Positions 45,649 to 55,518 of a DNA stretch of 64,000 nucleotides are shown piece after piece. The number at the start of each line of letters is the position of its first letter. The first letter of the stretch is position 1. This stretch comes from Marinobacter zhanjiangensis (GTDB lineage: Bacteria > Pseudomonadota > Gammaproteobacteria > Pseudomonadales > Oleiphilaceae). The notes under the pieces are model-generated. The model made no database searches. It was not told the DNA's origin and saw only the letters and a list, made by a program, of their open reading frames with translations. Both the position numbers and the translations under genes were made by a program. The DNA is taken from the NCBI RefSeq assembly GCF_014651935.1, contig NZ_BMXV01000002.1:186001-250000 (forward strand), given 5' to 3'.

Positions 45649-47496
45649 ATGCTTCAAGACATTCGGGACAACGCCCAGGGCACCATCGCCAAGATTATTA
45701 TCGCCGTATTGATTGTTTCCCTGTCCATCTGGGGTATGGATGCCATCGTTGGCGGTTTCAGGGGGGAGCCGGAAGTGGCAACCGTAAACGGTGAGGAAAT
45801 CACCGAGCGGGAATACCGGCGTATGGTGCAGATCAACACCCAGCAGCAGCTAAGGCAGATGGAAAACCCGGATCCGACCCTGCTGGACGAGGACCAGATC
45901 CGTAAAGACGTCCTGGAAAGCATGATTCAGGCCGAAGTACTTGCCCAGGAGGCTGGCGACCAGGGGCTGGCGCTGAACAATGCCAGTGTTGACCAGCTCA
46001 TCGTGGGTATGTCCCAGTTCCAGGTCGGCGGCGAGTTCAGCCAGCAGCGCTTTACCTCGTTCGTCAGTAACCTCGGCATGAGCCCTACCGAGTTCCGTGA
46101 ACTGCTCAAGCGCGACTATATCAGCAACCAGATCCGTACAGCGGTGGTTCGCGGCGGTATTGCGCCGGCGGAGTCCGCCCGTCGCTTACTCGCCATTCAG
46201 GGCCAGAGTCGTGATTTCCGCCTGTTGCGTCTGGACGGCGATTCCGTGGCTGATCAGGTCGATGTCACCGAAAGCGATGTGGAGCAGTGGTACGAGGAGA
46301 ACCAGTCGCAGTTCATGCAGCCGGAGTCGGTGGATGTGGAGTATCTGGTGCTGTCCCTGGATGACGTGATGGATGATGTCGATGTCCCGGAGGACGAAGT
46401 GCGTCAGCGTTTCGACCAGATGACCGACCAGCTGGCCGGGGAAGAACGCCGTAGCGCCCATATCCTGATTGAAGACGGCGACAACGCCCGGGAGCGTATC
46501 GAGACCGTCCAGCAGCGCCTTGAGGAAGGTGCAGATTTTGCCGATCTGGCACGGGAGTTCTCCGACGATCCGCTGTCGGCGGAGCAGGGCGGCGATCTGG
46601 GTTACCTGATGGAAGGGGACCTGGGCGGTGACTATGATGAAGCGCTGTTTTCACTGGAGGAAGGTGGCGTGGCCGGCCCGGTGGAAACCGATTACGGCAC
46701 CCATTTCATCAAGTTGCTGGACATACGCCAGGGCGACGCGCCGGACTTCGAGGAGCAGGCTCCGGAAATCCGCGAGCAGCTTGCACAACGCCGGGCCGGT
46801 GAGGGATTCTCCCGCCAGCGAACCGAGCTGGCAGACCTGGCGTTCTCCTCGGAGGATCTGGAATACCCGGCGGAGCAGTTTGATCTGGAGCTGCAGACCC
46901 GTAGTGGCGTGACCCGTGAGATCAATCAGGCGCCGTTTGACCACGCCGGGCTGATTCGACAGCTTTTCTCCGGTGACGTGCTGGAAGACGGTTTCAACAC
47001 CGAGCTGATCGATGTCAGTCAGACAACGGCGGTCGTCGCCCGGGTGACCGAGCATCATCCGCAGAAACCCCGGCCACTGGCAGAAGTGGCGGGCCAGATT
47101 CGCGATCGCCTTGAGCGGGAGCGTACTCTGGAGCTTTTACAGGAGGACGCCCTGTCAATCCTGAGCCAGCTGCGCAACGGCGAGACGGCGCCGGAGGGTG
47201 AAGGCTGGACCTCATACGATGATATGGTCCGTGACCAGGCTGATCTGGCACGACCGGTTCTGTCGGAGGTGTTTTCCCTGCCGGCACCCGGCGAAGATGC
47301 ATTCACATTCGGTTCCGCCGAGGTGGGCTCGGACATGGTGGTTATTGCCCTGTCCGGCGTCAGCGACGGTGAAGTGGATGAGAACAGCGAAGAGGTGAAG
47401 AACATGAGCCAGTTCCTGGCCCAGATGAACGGCCAGCAGGAATACCAGGCCTATGTCCAGACGCTTCGCAACCAGGCGGAAGTCGAGCGCCCCTGA
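45649..47496 (+). CDS. ppiD: Periplasmic folding chaperone PpiD
   Basis: Membrane-anchored periplasmic chaperone associated with SecYEG. The 615 residues begin MLQDIRDNAQGTIAKIIIAV with one membrane helix (about 14-34), a SurA-like N-terminal region, a parvulin domain at about 265-360 (RRSAHILIEDGD to YGTHFIKLLD), and a helical C-terminus. GGGAGGAA lies 5 nt before the ATG. Last gene of the proteostasis block, with its own terminator. Confidence 0.95.
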   Translation: MLQDIRDNAQGTIAKIIIAVLIVSLSIWGMDAIVGGFRGEPEVATVNGEEITEREYRRMVQINTQQQLRQMENPDPTLLDEDQIRKDVLESMIQAEVLAQEAGDQGLALNNASVDQLIVGMSQFQVGGEFSQQRFTSFVSNLGMSPTEFRELLKRDYISNQIRTAVVRGGIAPAESARRLLAIQGQSRDFRLLRLDGDSVADQVDVTESDVEQWYEENQSQFMQPESVDVEYLVLSLDDVMDDVDVPEDEVRQRFDQMTDQLAGEERRSAHILIEDGDNARERIETVQQRLEEGADFADLAREFSDDPLSAEQGGDLGYLMEGDLGGDYDEALFSLEEGGVAGPVETDYGTHFIKLLDIRQGDAPDFEEQAPEIREQLAQRRAGEGFSRQRTELADLAFSSEDLEYPAEQFDLELQTRSGVTREINQAPFDHAGLIRQLFSGDVLEDGFNTELIDVSQTTAVVARVTEHHPQKPRPLAEVAGQIRDRLERERTLELLQEDALSILSQLRNGETAPEGEGWTSYDDMVRDQADLARPVLSEVFSLPAPGEDAFTFGSAEVGSDMVVIALSGVSDGEVDENSEEVKNMSQFLAQMNGQQEYQAYVQTLRNQAEVERP

Positions 47497-47524
47497 CGGC
47501 TGGAGATCTGACCACGGCAAGTGA

Positions 47525-47563
47525 AAAAGGCCCGCCCCGGAAGGTTCCGGTGGCGGGCCTTTT
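47525..47563 (+). terminator. Intrinsic terminator after ppiD
   Basis: AAAAGGCCCGCC (47525-47536) pairs with GGCGGGCCTTTT (47552-47563), 15-nt loop. Confidence 0.9.
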
Positions 47564-47612
47564 GTTATGGGGATACGCTGATGTCATCGTGAACTGGAAA
47601 TCGGGCAAGACG

Positions 47613-47655
47613 GTTGTCATGATTTTTGTATGGTAACTGTGAAAAACATGACAAC
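47613..47655 (+). promoter_or_regulatory. Inverted repeat upstream of zwf
   Basis: GTTGTCATGATTTTT (47613-47627) and AAAAACATGACAAC (47642-47655) are inverted copies with one bulged A and a 14-bp centre. They end 30 bp before the zwf ATG. TTGTCATG/CATGACAA half-sites spaced by about 2.5 turns suggest an operator for a dimeric regulator. They do not match the HexR sites I know (TTGT-N7/8-ACAA). Confidence 0.55.
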
Positions 47656-47685
47656 TGTCGGCCCGGAGCCGAAGGAGGCACCACT

Positions 47686-49164
47686 ATGGTGAGCCCGGAC
47701 ACTGCTTGTGACCTGATTCTGTTCGGGGCCATGGGAGATCTTGCCTCGAAGAAGCTGTTTCCCGCGCTGTACCAGCTTCATCGTGCCGAACTGCTGTCTC
47801 CGGGCACCCGTATACTGGCGTTGGCGCGACGGGACTATACGCTGGATGAGGCCAGACAGGCGATCCGCGAGCGGCTGTCGGAAAAGCTGGATCCTTCGGA
47901 GATCTCTCCGGCGACCATGGAGGCTTTCCTGGCCCGCGTATGCTATGAAAATTTCGACTTCTCCAGCCGTGAGGGGTATACGGCAATGGCGCAATGGCGC
48001 AGTGAGGGCCCAACGGAAAATACCCTGATCCTGTATTACGCCACGCCACCGGGCCTCTATGCCACCATTACCGGCCACCTGGCCAGTCTCGACTGCTGTG
48101 ATCAACACACCCGCGTGGTGGTTGAAAAACCCATCGGCCATGATCTGCCTTCCTCCCGGGAGTTTAATGACCAGCTGGCCTCGGTCTTTCGCGAAGAGAA
48201 TATCTTTCGCATCGACCACTATCTGGGCAAGGAAACCGTCCAGAATCTGATTGCCCTGCGCTTTGCCAATAACCTGTTCGCCTCCCAGTGGGATCAGAAC
48301 CATATTTCCCATATCGAGATCACGGTGGCGGAGAGTGTGGGTATCGAAGGCCGCTGGTCCTATTTCGACAGCACCGGCCAGTTACGGGATATGTTGCAGA
48401 GCCACCTGTTGCAGCTGTTATGCCTGTTGGCCATGGACCCACCGTCGGACCTGTCCTCGGACAGCATCCGCGACGAAAAGGTCAAGGTGCTCAAGGCGCT
48501 CTCGCCCCTGACCCAGGAGCGCATTCCGACCCATCTGGTCAGGGGGCAGTATACCGCCGGCACTGCCGATGGCCGGCCTGTGCCCGGCTACCTGGAAGAG
48601 GAAGGTTCGGCAGGCCACAGCGATACCGAAACCTTTGTGGCCCTCAAGGTGGAGATCGAAAACTGGCGGTGGGCCGGCGTTCCCTTCTATATCCGCACCG
48701 GCAAGCGGCTGCCGGAAAAACGTTCGGAAATCATCGTGCACTTCAAGCCGGCGCCGCACTATATCTTCGACCCGGACCAGAAGCATCTTGCCAATAACAA
48801 GCTGATTATCCGCCTGCAGCCGGACGAGGGCATGGCCCTGCAGATCCTTACCAAGGCCCAGGGGCTCAGCCGGGGTATGCGCCTGCGCCAGGGCCCGCTG
48901 GATCTCTCGTTTGCCAAAGCCTTTGATACTGACCGGATTCCGGATGCCTATGAACGGCTGTTGCTGGAGGCCATGAAAGGCAACCAGTACCTGTTTGTAC
49001 GCCGCGATGAGGTGGAGCATGCCTGGCGCTGGATAGACCAGCTGCTGGACAATTGCGAGGAGTGTGGCGCTCATACCAAACGCTATGCGGCGGGAACCTG
49101 GGGGCCCGTCGCTTCTATTGCCATGATCACCCGTGACGACCGGAGCTGGTATGAAGACGCCTGA
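47686..49164 (+). CDS. zwf: Glucose-6-phosphate 1-dehydrogenase
   Basis: Oxidises glucose-6-phosphate to 6-phosphogluconolactone with NADP, feeding the Entner-Doudoroff route. The 492 residues have the nucleotide-binding [17 protein letters not shown] (the usual GASGDL has Met here), EKPIGHDL, the active-site RIDHYLGKE, and [14 protein letters not shown] 47686 follows GAAGGAGG; an upstream in-frame start at 47626 would run through the inverted repeat. pgl overlaps its end by 14 bp. Confidence 0.97.
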   Translation: MVSPDTACDLILFGAMGDLASKKLFPALYQLHRAELLSPGTRILALARRDYTLDEARQAIRERLSEKLDPSEISPATMEAFLARVCYENFDFSSREGYTAMAQWRSEGPTENTLILYYATPPGLYATITGHLASLDCCDQHTRVVVEKPIGHDLPSSREFNDQLASVFREENIFRIDHYLGKETVQNLIALRFANNLFASQWDQNHISHIEITVAESVGIEGRWSYFDSTGQLRDMLQSHLLQLLCLLAMDPPSDLSSDSIRDEKVKVLKALSPLTQERIPTHLVRGQYTAGTADGRPVPGYLEEEGSAGHSDTETFVALKVEIENWRWAGVPFYIRTGKRLPEKRSEIIVHFKPAPHYIFDPDQKHLANNKLIIRLQPDEGMALQILTKAQGLSRGMRLRQGPLDLSFAKAFDTDRIPDAYERLLLEAMKGNQYLFVRRDEVEHAWRWIDQLLDNCEECGAHTKRYAAGTWGPVASIAMITRDDRSWYEDA

Positions 49165-49870
49165 ACAGACACTGCTGCCAGGGGTCACCCTCCATGCCAG
49201 TGACGACCCGGTAGTGCTGGCAACGGAGCTGGCCGAACAGGTGGCCGCCCGCCTGCGTCAGTCAATCGGGGCGAACGGTGGTGCACTGATGGTGGTTTCC
49301 GGCGGGCGCACGCCGGTGGACTTTTTCCAGGTGCTTTCCGGCCTGGCTCTACCCTGGGAACGGGTGACCATTCTGCCCTCGGACGAACGCTGGGTATCCG
49401 CTGACAGCGATGAGCGCAATAGCCGGCTGATCCGGCAGCAGTTGTTGCAGGGGGCGGCGGCCAGTGCCCGGCTGATCGAGCTGGTGGAAGACACCGACCG
49501 GTCGCCGGATCAGTCTGCGGAGCGGGCCTCTGACCGGCTTTGCCTGCTCGACTGGCCCGCAGACGTGGTGGTACTGGGTATGGGCGAGGATGGACATACA
49601 GCGTCACTGTTCCCGGACGCGCCCGAACTGGCGCCAGCTCTGTCGGACAACGCTGCGCCGGTACTGGTGACAACGCCGCCCTCCCAGCCCACGGCAAGGT
49701 TGACCCTGAGCGCCAGGGCCCTGTCCGGGGCGGCAATGACCGTGCTCCTGATACAGGGCGAAGGTAAACGAGCCGCTCTGGAGGAAGCCGTTTCCATACC
49801 GCTGGCCATCGGACCCATGCCGGTTCGCTATTTCTTCCAGCAGCCATTGCAGGTTTTCTGGAGCCCCTGA
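49151..49870 (+). CDS. pgl: 6-phosphogluconolactonase
   Basis: Hydrolyses 6-phosphogluconolactone to 6-phosphogluconate. The 239-residue protein is the DevB/NagB-fold type: [21 protein letters not shown] with [10 protein letters not shown], and [17 protein letters not shown] 49151 lies inside the end of zwf (14-bp overlap), so translation is coupled. eda follows by 21 bp. Confidence 0.95.
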   Translation: MKTPEQTLLPGVTLHASDDPVVLATELAEQVAARLRQSIGANGGALMVVSGGRTPVDFFQVLSGLALPWERVTILPSDERWVSADSDERNSRLIRQQLLQGAAASARLIELVEDTDRSPDQSAERASDRLCLLDWPADVVVLGMGEDGHTASLFPDAPELAPALSDNAAPVLVTTPPSQPTARLTLSARALSGAAMTVLLIQGEGKRAALEEAVSIPLAIGPMPVRYFFQQPLQVFWSP

Positions 49871-49891
49871 CCCCGAAAAGAGGACCATACC

Positions 49892-50548
49892 ATGCCCGGA
49901 CCGCCACAAGACCCGTTGCAACGCATTCACGCCGTGCTGGCCATGGGGCCATTGGTGCCGGTGATCACCATTCACCGTAAAGAGGATGCCCTGCCTCTGG
50001 CCGAGGCTCTGGTAGAAGGCGGCATCCGGGTGCTGGAAGTGACACTGCGCACGCCGGAGGCGTTGCCCGCCATCGAGATACTATGCAAGCATCTGCCGGC
50101 GGAGGTGGTGGTGGGGGCCGGCACCGTGACCGATCCGGACAGCTATCGGCAGGCGGAAAGTGTGGGTGCCCGGTTTGTGGTCAGTCCGGGCATCACTCCC
50201 CGGCTGCTGGATTATGGACTGAGAGCCAATGCGCCACTGCTGCCAGGGATAGCGACCGTATCGGAACTGATGCTGGGGTATGAGCTGGGGTATCGTGCCT
50301 TCAAATTCTTCCCGGCGGCTGTGGCAGGGGGGCTGGAGGCCCTGAAAGCAATGGCGGGGCCATTTCCGGATGCGGTCTTCTGTCCCACGGGGGGCATTCG
50401 CCGGGATACTGCCAGGGAGTATCTGGCCCTGAGTAATGTGATGGCGGTGGGCGGCACCTGGCTGACACCGGAAAATCGGGTCAGCGAGAGTGACTGGCCG
50501 GGTATCGCCAGACTGGCCCGGGAAAGCCTGGCCAGCTGCCTGAGCTGA
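49892..50548 (+). CDS. eda: KDPG/KHG aldolase
   Basis: Cleaves 2-keto-3-deoxy-6-phosphogluconate to pyruvate and glyceraldehyde-3-phosphate. The 218 residues hold Glu 49 and Arg 53 (VLEVTLRT) and the Schiff-base Lys 138 (RAFKFFPA), with GAGTV and CPTGGI phosphate-binding loops. Third gene of zwf-pgl-eda and converges on pyk. Confidence 0.97.
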   Translation: MPGPPQDPLQRIHAVLAMGPLVPVITIHRKEDALPLAEALVEGGIRVLEVTLRTPEALPAIEILCKHLPAEVVVGAGTVTDPDSYRQAESVGARFVVSPGITPRLLDYGLRANAPLLPGIATVSELMLGYELGYRAFKFFPAAVAGGLEALKAMAGPFPDAVFCPTGGIRRDTAREYLALSNVMAVGGTWLTPENRVSESDWPGIARLARESLASCLS

Positions 50549-50593
50549 AGCGTACCGGAATAGCCGGTTGGTTCCGGCCATTCCACGGCGCCA

Positions 50594-52051
50594 TCAGCGG
50601 ATATCATCGTTCACGCGAACGATTTTCATGGTGTTGGTGCCACCCTGGGCATTCACATAGTCACCCTTGGTCAATACCACCAGGTCTCCCGGGCTGACGA
50701 TGCCCCGGTCCTGCAGTTGCCGGACAGCCAGGGCATTGGTCTGCTCCGGCGCCACTTCAGCGGAGTCGAAAGGCACCGTCTGCACGCCCCGGTAAAGGGT
50801 CACCTTGTGCTGGGTGGTGAAGTGGCGGGAAAACGCAAAGATGGGCATCGCCGACTTGATACGGGACATCAACAGCGGTGTGGCCCCGGTTTCGGTGAGG
50901 CAGATAATGGCAGTGACACCCTGCAGGTGGTTGGCTGCATACATGGCGGACAGGGCAATGGCCTCGTCCACCCGTTCCATGCTCTCGTGCATCCGGTGGC
51001 CCGACTGGCGCATGGAAGGATGACGTTCGGCCCCCTTGCAAATTCGGTCCATGGCTTCCACCGCCTGCACGGGATAGTCACCGACGGCGGTTTCGGCGGA
51101 CAGCATGACCGCGTCGGTATAGTCCATGACGGCATTGGCCACGTCGGAGACTTCGGCACGGGTCGGCATGGGATTGTCTATCATGGACTCCATCATCTGG
51201 GTGGCGGTGATGACCACCCGGTCCAGGGCCCGGGCACGGGCGATGATGTGTTTCTGCACCGCGACCAGTTCGGCGTCGCCGATTTCCACCGCCAGGTCAC
51301 CGCGAGCCACCATGACCGCGTTAGAAGCGGTGATCACGGCATCCAGGGCGTCGGTATCGTGAGCCAGTTCAGCGCGCTCGATCTTGGCCACCAGGCCAGC
51401 CTGGGAGCCGGCTTCCCGCAGCAGCTGGCGGGCGATGTGCATGTCCTCGGCGGTGCGGACAAAGGAAACCGCCACATAGTCTGCACCCAGTCTGGCCGCG
51501 GTGACGATATCTTCCCGGTCCTTGCTGGTGAGGGCATCGGCGGAGAGGCCGCCGCCCCGTTTATTGAGACCCTTGTTGTTGGACAGGGGGCCACCGATGA
51601 GCACGGTGGAGGTGATGCTGCGCTCATCAACAGCGGTGACTTCCATCTCGATGCGACCGTCGTCCAGCACCAGGGTGTCGCCGGGGGTGACGTCCCGTAT
51701 CAGCTGTTCGTAGTCGATGCCGACACACTGGGCGTCGCCGGCCTCCTTGTCCATGGCGGCGTCCAGCACAAAGGTCTGGCCGGCCTTCAGGGTCACCTTG
51801 TTGTCGCGGAACCGGGCGATCCTGAGCTTGGGGCCCTGGAGGTCCGCCAGGACGGCCACGAAACGCCCGCAGCTGGCTGCCGTCTCCCGTACCCGGCGGG
51901 CCCGTTCACAGTGCTCTTCGGCACTGCCATGGGAAAAATTGAGACGGCAGACATCCAGGCCGGCGTGAATGATCCGCTCAAGAGTTTCAGGGGAATCGGT
52001 GGCGGGGCCGAGGGTGGCGACAATCTTGGTGCGCCGTAGCTGCTCTGGCAT
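50594..52051 (-). CDS. pykA: Pyruvate kinase (PykA type)
   Basis: Makes pyruvate and ATP from phosphoenolpyruvate. The 485 residues include TKIVATLGPATDS, the SHGS substrate loop, DLQGPKLR, the catalytic Lys in VAKIERAE, MVARGDLAVEIGDAELVAVQKHII (close to E. coli PykA rather than PykF) and MLSAETAVGDYP. It is divergent from edd and convergent with eda, placing it among the sugar genes. Confidence 0.95.
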   Translation of the reverse strand: MPEQLRRTKIVATLGPATDSPETLERIIHAGLDVCRLNFSHGSAEEHCERARRVRETAASCGRFVAVLADLQGPKLRIARFRDNKVTLKAGQTFVLDAAMDKEAGDAQCVGIDYEQLIRDVTPGDTLVLDDGRIEMEVTAVDERSITSTVLIGGPLSNNKGLNKRGGGLSADALTSKDREDIVTAARLGADYVAVSFVRTAEDMHIARQLLREAGSQAGLVAKIERAELAHDTDALDAVITASNAVMVARGDLAVEIGDAELVAVQKHIIARARALDRVVITATQMMESMIDNPMPTRAEVSDVANAVMDYTDAVMLSAETAVGDYPVQAVEAMDRICKGAERHPSMRQSGHRMHESMERVDEAIALSAMYAANHLQGVTAIICLTETGATPLLMSRIKSAMPIFAFSRHFTTQHKVTLYRGVQTVPFDSAEVAPEQTNALAVRQLQDRGIVSPGDLVVLTKGDYVNAQGGTNTMKIVRVNDDIR

Positions 52052-52169
52052 AGCGTATCAGTTCCTTTTCTGGGGCCTGCCCGGAAGGGTGACCTGCAGG
52101 TGATTGCTGTTGGTCATCAACCCTTCATGGTAGTGTCAAATTGTAACAGAATGGTGAAGGAGAGCATCG
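52052..52169. promoter_or_regulatory. pykA-edd divergent control region
   Basis: A 118-bp gap. TGTCAAATTGTAACA at 52134-52148 has TGT/ACA ends and partial symmetry, loosely like a HexR site, 22 bp before edd. GAAGGAGAG is the edd ribosome-binding site. Promoters are not clear. Confidence 0.35.
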
Positions 52170-53996
52170 ATGCACCCCACCGTACAGCAGGTAACCGACC
52201 GGATTATCCATCGCAGCCGCGACAGCCGGCAAGACTACCTTGGGCGTATGCAGGATCTGGGTCGCCAGTCACCGCACCGGGCGGCGCTGTCCTGCGGCAA
52301 CCTGGCCCATGGTTTTGCCGCCTGCCAGCCCGGTGAAAAGCAGACCCTGAAGCTGATGAATCAGGCCAACGTAGCCATTGTATCGGCCTACAACGACATG
52401 CTCTCCGCTCACCAGCCCTATGCCGGGTTTCCGGACGTGATCCGGGAGGCGGCTCACGGCATGGGTTCCGTGGCCCAGTTTGCCGGCGGCACCCCGGCCA
52501 TGTGTGACGGGGTTACCCAGGGGCAGCCCGGCATGGAAATGAGCCTGGTCTCCCGGGACGTGATTGCCATGAGCACCGCCGTCGCCCTCAGTCACAACAT
52601 GTTTGATGCCACCCTGTTGCTCGGGATATGCGACAAGATTGTGCCGGGACTGCTGATCGGTGCACTGAGCTTCGGCTACCTGCCCACGGTGCTGGTGCCA
52701 GCGGGCCCCATGCCGTCGGGCCTGCCCAACAAGGAAAAGCAGCGTATCCGCCAGCTTTATGCCGAAGGCAAGGTGGGCCAGGACGAATTGCTGGAAGCGG
52801 AAAGCCAGTCCTATCACAGTCCGGGTACCTGTACCTTCTACGGCACCGCCAACAGTAATCAGTTATTGGTGGAGGTCATGGGGCTGCACCTGCCCGGTGC
52901 GGCCTTTGTGAACCCGGGGACTCCCCTGCGGGAGGCCCTGACCCGGGCCGCCACCGAACAGGTGGTGCGGTTGTCCCGGCCCAACGGCGGTGAGCTGGGT
53001 CTGGCGCACATGGTGTCGGAAAAGACCATCGTTAATGCCCTGGTGGCGCTGCTGGCCACAGGGGGTTCCACCAACCACACGCTGCACTGGGTCGCCATTG
53101 CCCGGGCCGCGGGTATCCTGATCGACTGGGATGACTACTCGGAACTGTCCCGCGTCACTCCACTGCTGACCCGGATGTATCCCAATGGTCAGGCGGACGT
53201 AAACCATTTCCATCAGGCCGGGGGCACGGCCTTGCTGATCCGCGAACTGCTGGATGCGGGCCTGTTGCACGAAGACGTGGAGACAGTGGTGGGCCATGGG
53301 CTACGTGCGTATACCGAAATACCCACTCTTGAACACGGCCAGCTGGTCTGGCGGCCGGCACCGGCGGCCACCAGGGACGCCGGCGTACTGCGTCCGGTAT
53401 CCGAGCCCTTTGATAAGGAAGGGGGGCTGACGGTGGTGCAGGGCAATCTGGGGCGGGGCATAATCAAGACATCGGCGGTCGCGCCGGAACACCGTGTGGT
53501 TGAGGCGCCAGCCCGGGTGTTCGACGACCAGTCCGCGGTGGCCGATGCGTTCGACCGGGGTGAGCTGGATAAGGATTTTGTGGCGGTGGTCCGCTGGCAG
53601 GGGCCGGCCGCCAATGGCATGCCCGAGCTGCACAAGCTGACACCCTACCTGGGCAGCCTCCAGGACCGGGGTTACAAGGTTGCGCTGGTTACCGATGGCC
53701 GCATGTCCGGGGCCAGCGGCAAGGTACCGGCGGCGATCCACGTCTATCCTGAAGCGGCCCGGGGTGGTGTACTGGCACGAGTGCGCGATGGTGATATGAT
53801 CCGGGTGGATGCCAGCAGCGGCGAACTGTCGGTGCAGGTGTCCGACCAGGAACTGTCTGCCCGCGAGCCGGCGACGGCGGACCTGTCCGCCAACCAGCAG
53901 GGGCTTGGCCGGGAACTGTTTGCCTGGTTCCGTACCGGGGCTTCGGAAGCGGAGCAGGGAGCGACCCTGTTTTTTCAGCCTCAACCATTCCGATAA
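52170..53996 (+). CDS. edd: 6-phosphogluconate dehydratase
   Basis: Dehydrates 6-phosphogluconate to KDPG, the committed Entner-Doudoroff step; an Fe-S enzyme of the IlvD/Edd family. The 608 residues include [42 protein letters not shown] and the C-terminal [23 protein letters not shown]. Cys residues in the second and third motifs are placed as cluster ligands. glpK follows by 21 bp. Confidence 0.97.
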   Translation: MHPTVQQVTDRIIHRSRDSRQDYLGRMQDLGRQSPHRAALSCGNLAHGFAACQPGEKQTLKLMNQANVAIVSAYNDMLSAHQPYAGFPDVIREAAHGMGSVAQFAGGTPAMCDGVTQGQPGMEMSLVSRDVIAMSTAVALSHNMFDATLLLGICDKIVPGLLIGALSFGYLPTVLVPAGPMPSGLPNKEKQRIRQLYAEGKVGQDELLEAESQSYHSPGTCTFYGTANSNQLLVEVMGLHLPGAAFVNPGTPLREALTRAATEQVVRLSRPNGGELGLAHMVSEKTIVNALVALLATGGSTNHTLHWVAIARAAGILIDWDDYSELSRVTPLLTRMYPNGQADVNHFHQAGGTALLIRELLDAGLLHEDVETVVGHGLRAYTEIPTLEHGQLVWRPAPAATRDAGVLRPVSEPFDKEGGLTVVQGNLGRGIIKTSAVAPEHRVVEAPARVFDDQSAVADAFDRGELDKDFVAVVRWQGPAANGMPELHKLTPYLGSLQDRGYKVALVTDGRMSGASGKVPAAIHVYPEAARGGVLARVRDGDMIRVDASSGELSVQVSDQELSAREPATADLSANQQGLGRELFAWFRTGASEAEQGATLFFQPQPFR

Positions 53997-54017
53997 CAAG
54001 AAGGAGAAAACCCGCAC

Positions 54018-55499
54018 ATGACCCAATATCTGCTGTCGATCGACCAGGGGACTACCAGTTCCCGGGCCATTCTGTTCACCCTGGAGGGGCGCATACATGC
54101 CGTGGAGCAGCAGGAGTTCGAGCAGATCTATCCGGACAGCGGCTGGGTGGAACATGATCCCGAAGCCATCTGGGAGTCGGTGAAAGCCACCTGCCAGGCG
54201 TTACTCGACAACAGTGGCGTGGACACCAGTCAGATTGCCGGCGTGGGCATTACCAACCAGCGCGAAACCACGGTGCTGTGGGACCGGCAGACTGGCAAGC
54301 CCGTCTACAATGCCATTGTCTGGCAGGACCGGCGCACCGCCGGATTTTGCCAGCAACTCAAGGCTGATGGTCACGAGCCGGAGGTGACCGGTCGCTCGGG
54401 CCTGATTATCGATCCCTATTTCTCGGCCACCAAGATCCGCTGGATACTGGACAATGTCGAGGGCGTCCGTGAACGGGCGGAACGGGGTGAGCTTGCCTTT
54501 GGCACCATCGACACTTTCCTGCTCTGGCGATTCACCGAAGGTCGCTCATTCCTGACCGATGCCACCAATGCCTCCCGCACCATGCTGTTCAATATCCATG
54601 AGCAGCGCTGGGATCCGCAGCTGCTGAAGCTGTTCGGTGTGCCGGAAGCATTGCTACCGGAGGTTCGGGACTGCGCCTCGGACTTCGGCACAATTGCCGG
54701 GGGCCTGCCGGCAGCGGGCGCAACCATTGGTGGTGTTGCCGGCGATCAGCAGGCGGCGCTGTTTGGTCAGACCTGCTTTGCCGAGGGCACCGCCAAGAGC
54801 ACCTATGGCACCGGCTGCTTCCTGATTCTCAATACGGGCGAACGGGCCCTGAAGTCGGAACACCGGCTGCTGACCACGGTGGGCTACCGGCTCAATGGCA
54901 AGACCACCTACGCCCTGGAGGGCAGTATCTTTATAGCCGGTGCGGCGATCCAGTGGCTGCGGGACGGCCTCAGCCTGATCCGTATGGCGGATGAATGCGA
55001 AATGCTGGCCGAGCAGACCCCTGTGGACCATGGCGTCTACCTGGTGCCGGCGTTTACCGGTCTGGGCGCACCCCACTGGGACCCCAAGGCCCGTGGCGCG
55101 ATGTTCGGGCTGACCCGGGACACCGGCATCAAGGAGATAGTCACCGCTGGCCTGCAGTCCGTCTGCTACCAGACCAAGGACCTGCAAAAAGCCATGGAAG
55201 ATGACGGTGAACGTCCGGTGGCCCTGCGTGTGGACGGCGGCATGGTGGTCAATAACTGGGTGCTGCAGTTCCTGGCGGATATTCTCGGTGCCACCGTGGA
55301 CCGGCCCGAGGTCATCGAGACCACGGCGCTTGGGGCCGCCTTCCTCGCCGGCCTGCATGCCGGTGTTTACCAGGGGCTGGACGACATCAAGCAGCTCTGG
55401 CGTTGCGAGCGGCGGTTCGAGCCGACCATGTCCAAGGTGGACCGTGACCGGCTCTATGACGGCTGGCTGGAGGCGGTGCGGCGGCTGCAGGCGAACTGA
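54018..55499 (+). CDS. glpK: Glycerol kinase
   Basis: Phosphorylates glycerol to sn-glycerol-3-phosphate. The 493 residues are FGGY family: [14 protein letters not shown] at the N-terminus, [24 protein letters not shown] and the C-terminal [25 protein letters not shown] precedes the ATG. It is 21 bp after edd and on the same strand, so probably co-transcribed. glpF, glpD and glpR are not in the window, which makes this location unusual. Confidence 0.97.
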   Translation: MTQYLLSIDQGTTSSRAILFTLEGRIHAVEQQEFEQIYPDSGWVEHDPEAIWESVKATCQALLDNSGVDTSQIAGVGITNQRETTVLWDRQTGKPVYNAIVWQDRRTAGFCQQLKADGHEPEVTGRSGLIIDPYFSATKIRWILDNVEGVRERAERGELAFGTIDTFLLWRFTEGRSFLTDATNASRTMLFNIHEQRWDPQLLKLFGVPEALLPEVRDCASDFGTIAGGLPAAGATIGGVAGDQQAALFGQTCFAEGTAKSTYGTGCFLILNTGERALKSEHRLLTTVGYRLNGKTTYALEGSIFIAGAAIQWLRDGLSLIRMADECEMLAEQTPVDHGVYLVPAFTGLGAPHWDPKARGAMFGLTRDTGIKEIVTAGLQSVCYQTKDLQKAMEDDGERPVALRVDGGMVVNNWVLQFLADILGATVDRPEVIETTALGAAFLAGLHAGVYQGLDDIKQLWRCERRFEPTMSKVDRDRLYDGWLEAVRRLQAN

Positions 55500-55518
55500 G
55501 CCGCCGCCGGCAAGGGAG

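Noticed and set aside
50717..52039. 440-codon frame opposite pykA
   Set aside because: Glycine- and histidine-rich translation typical of an antisense shadow; pykA motifs are complete on the other strand.
52134..52148. Definite HexR operator before edd
   Set aside because: Only the TGT/ACA ends agree; the centre is not symmetric. Kept as a weak possibility within the control-region entry.
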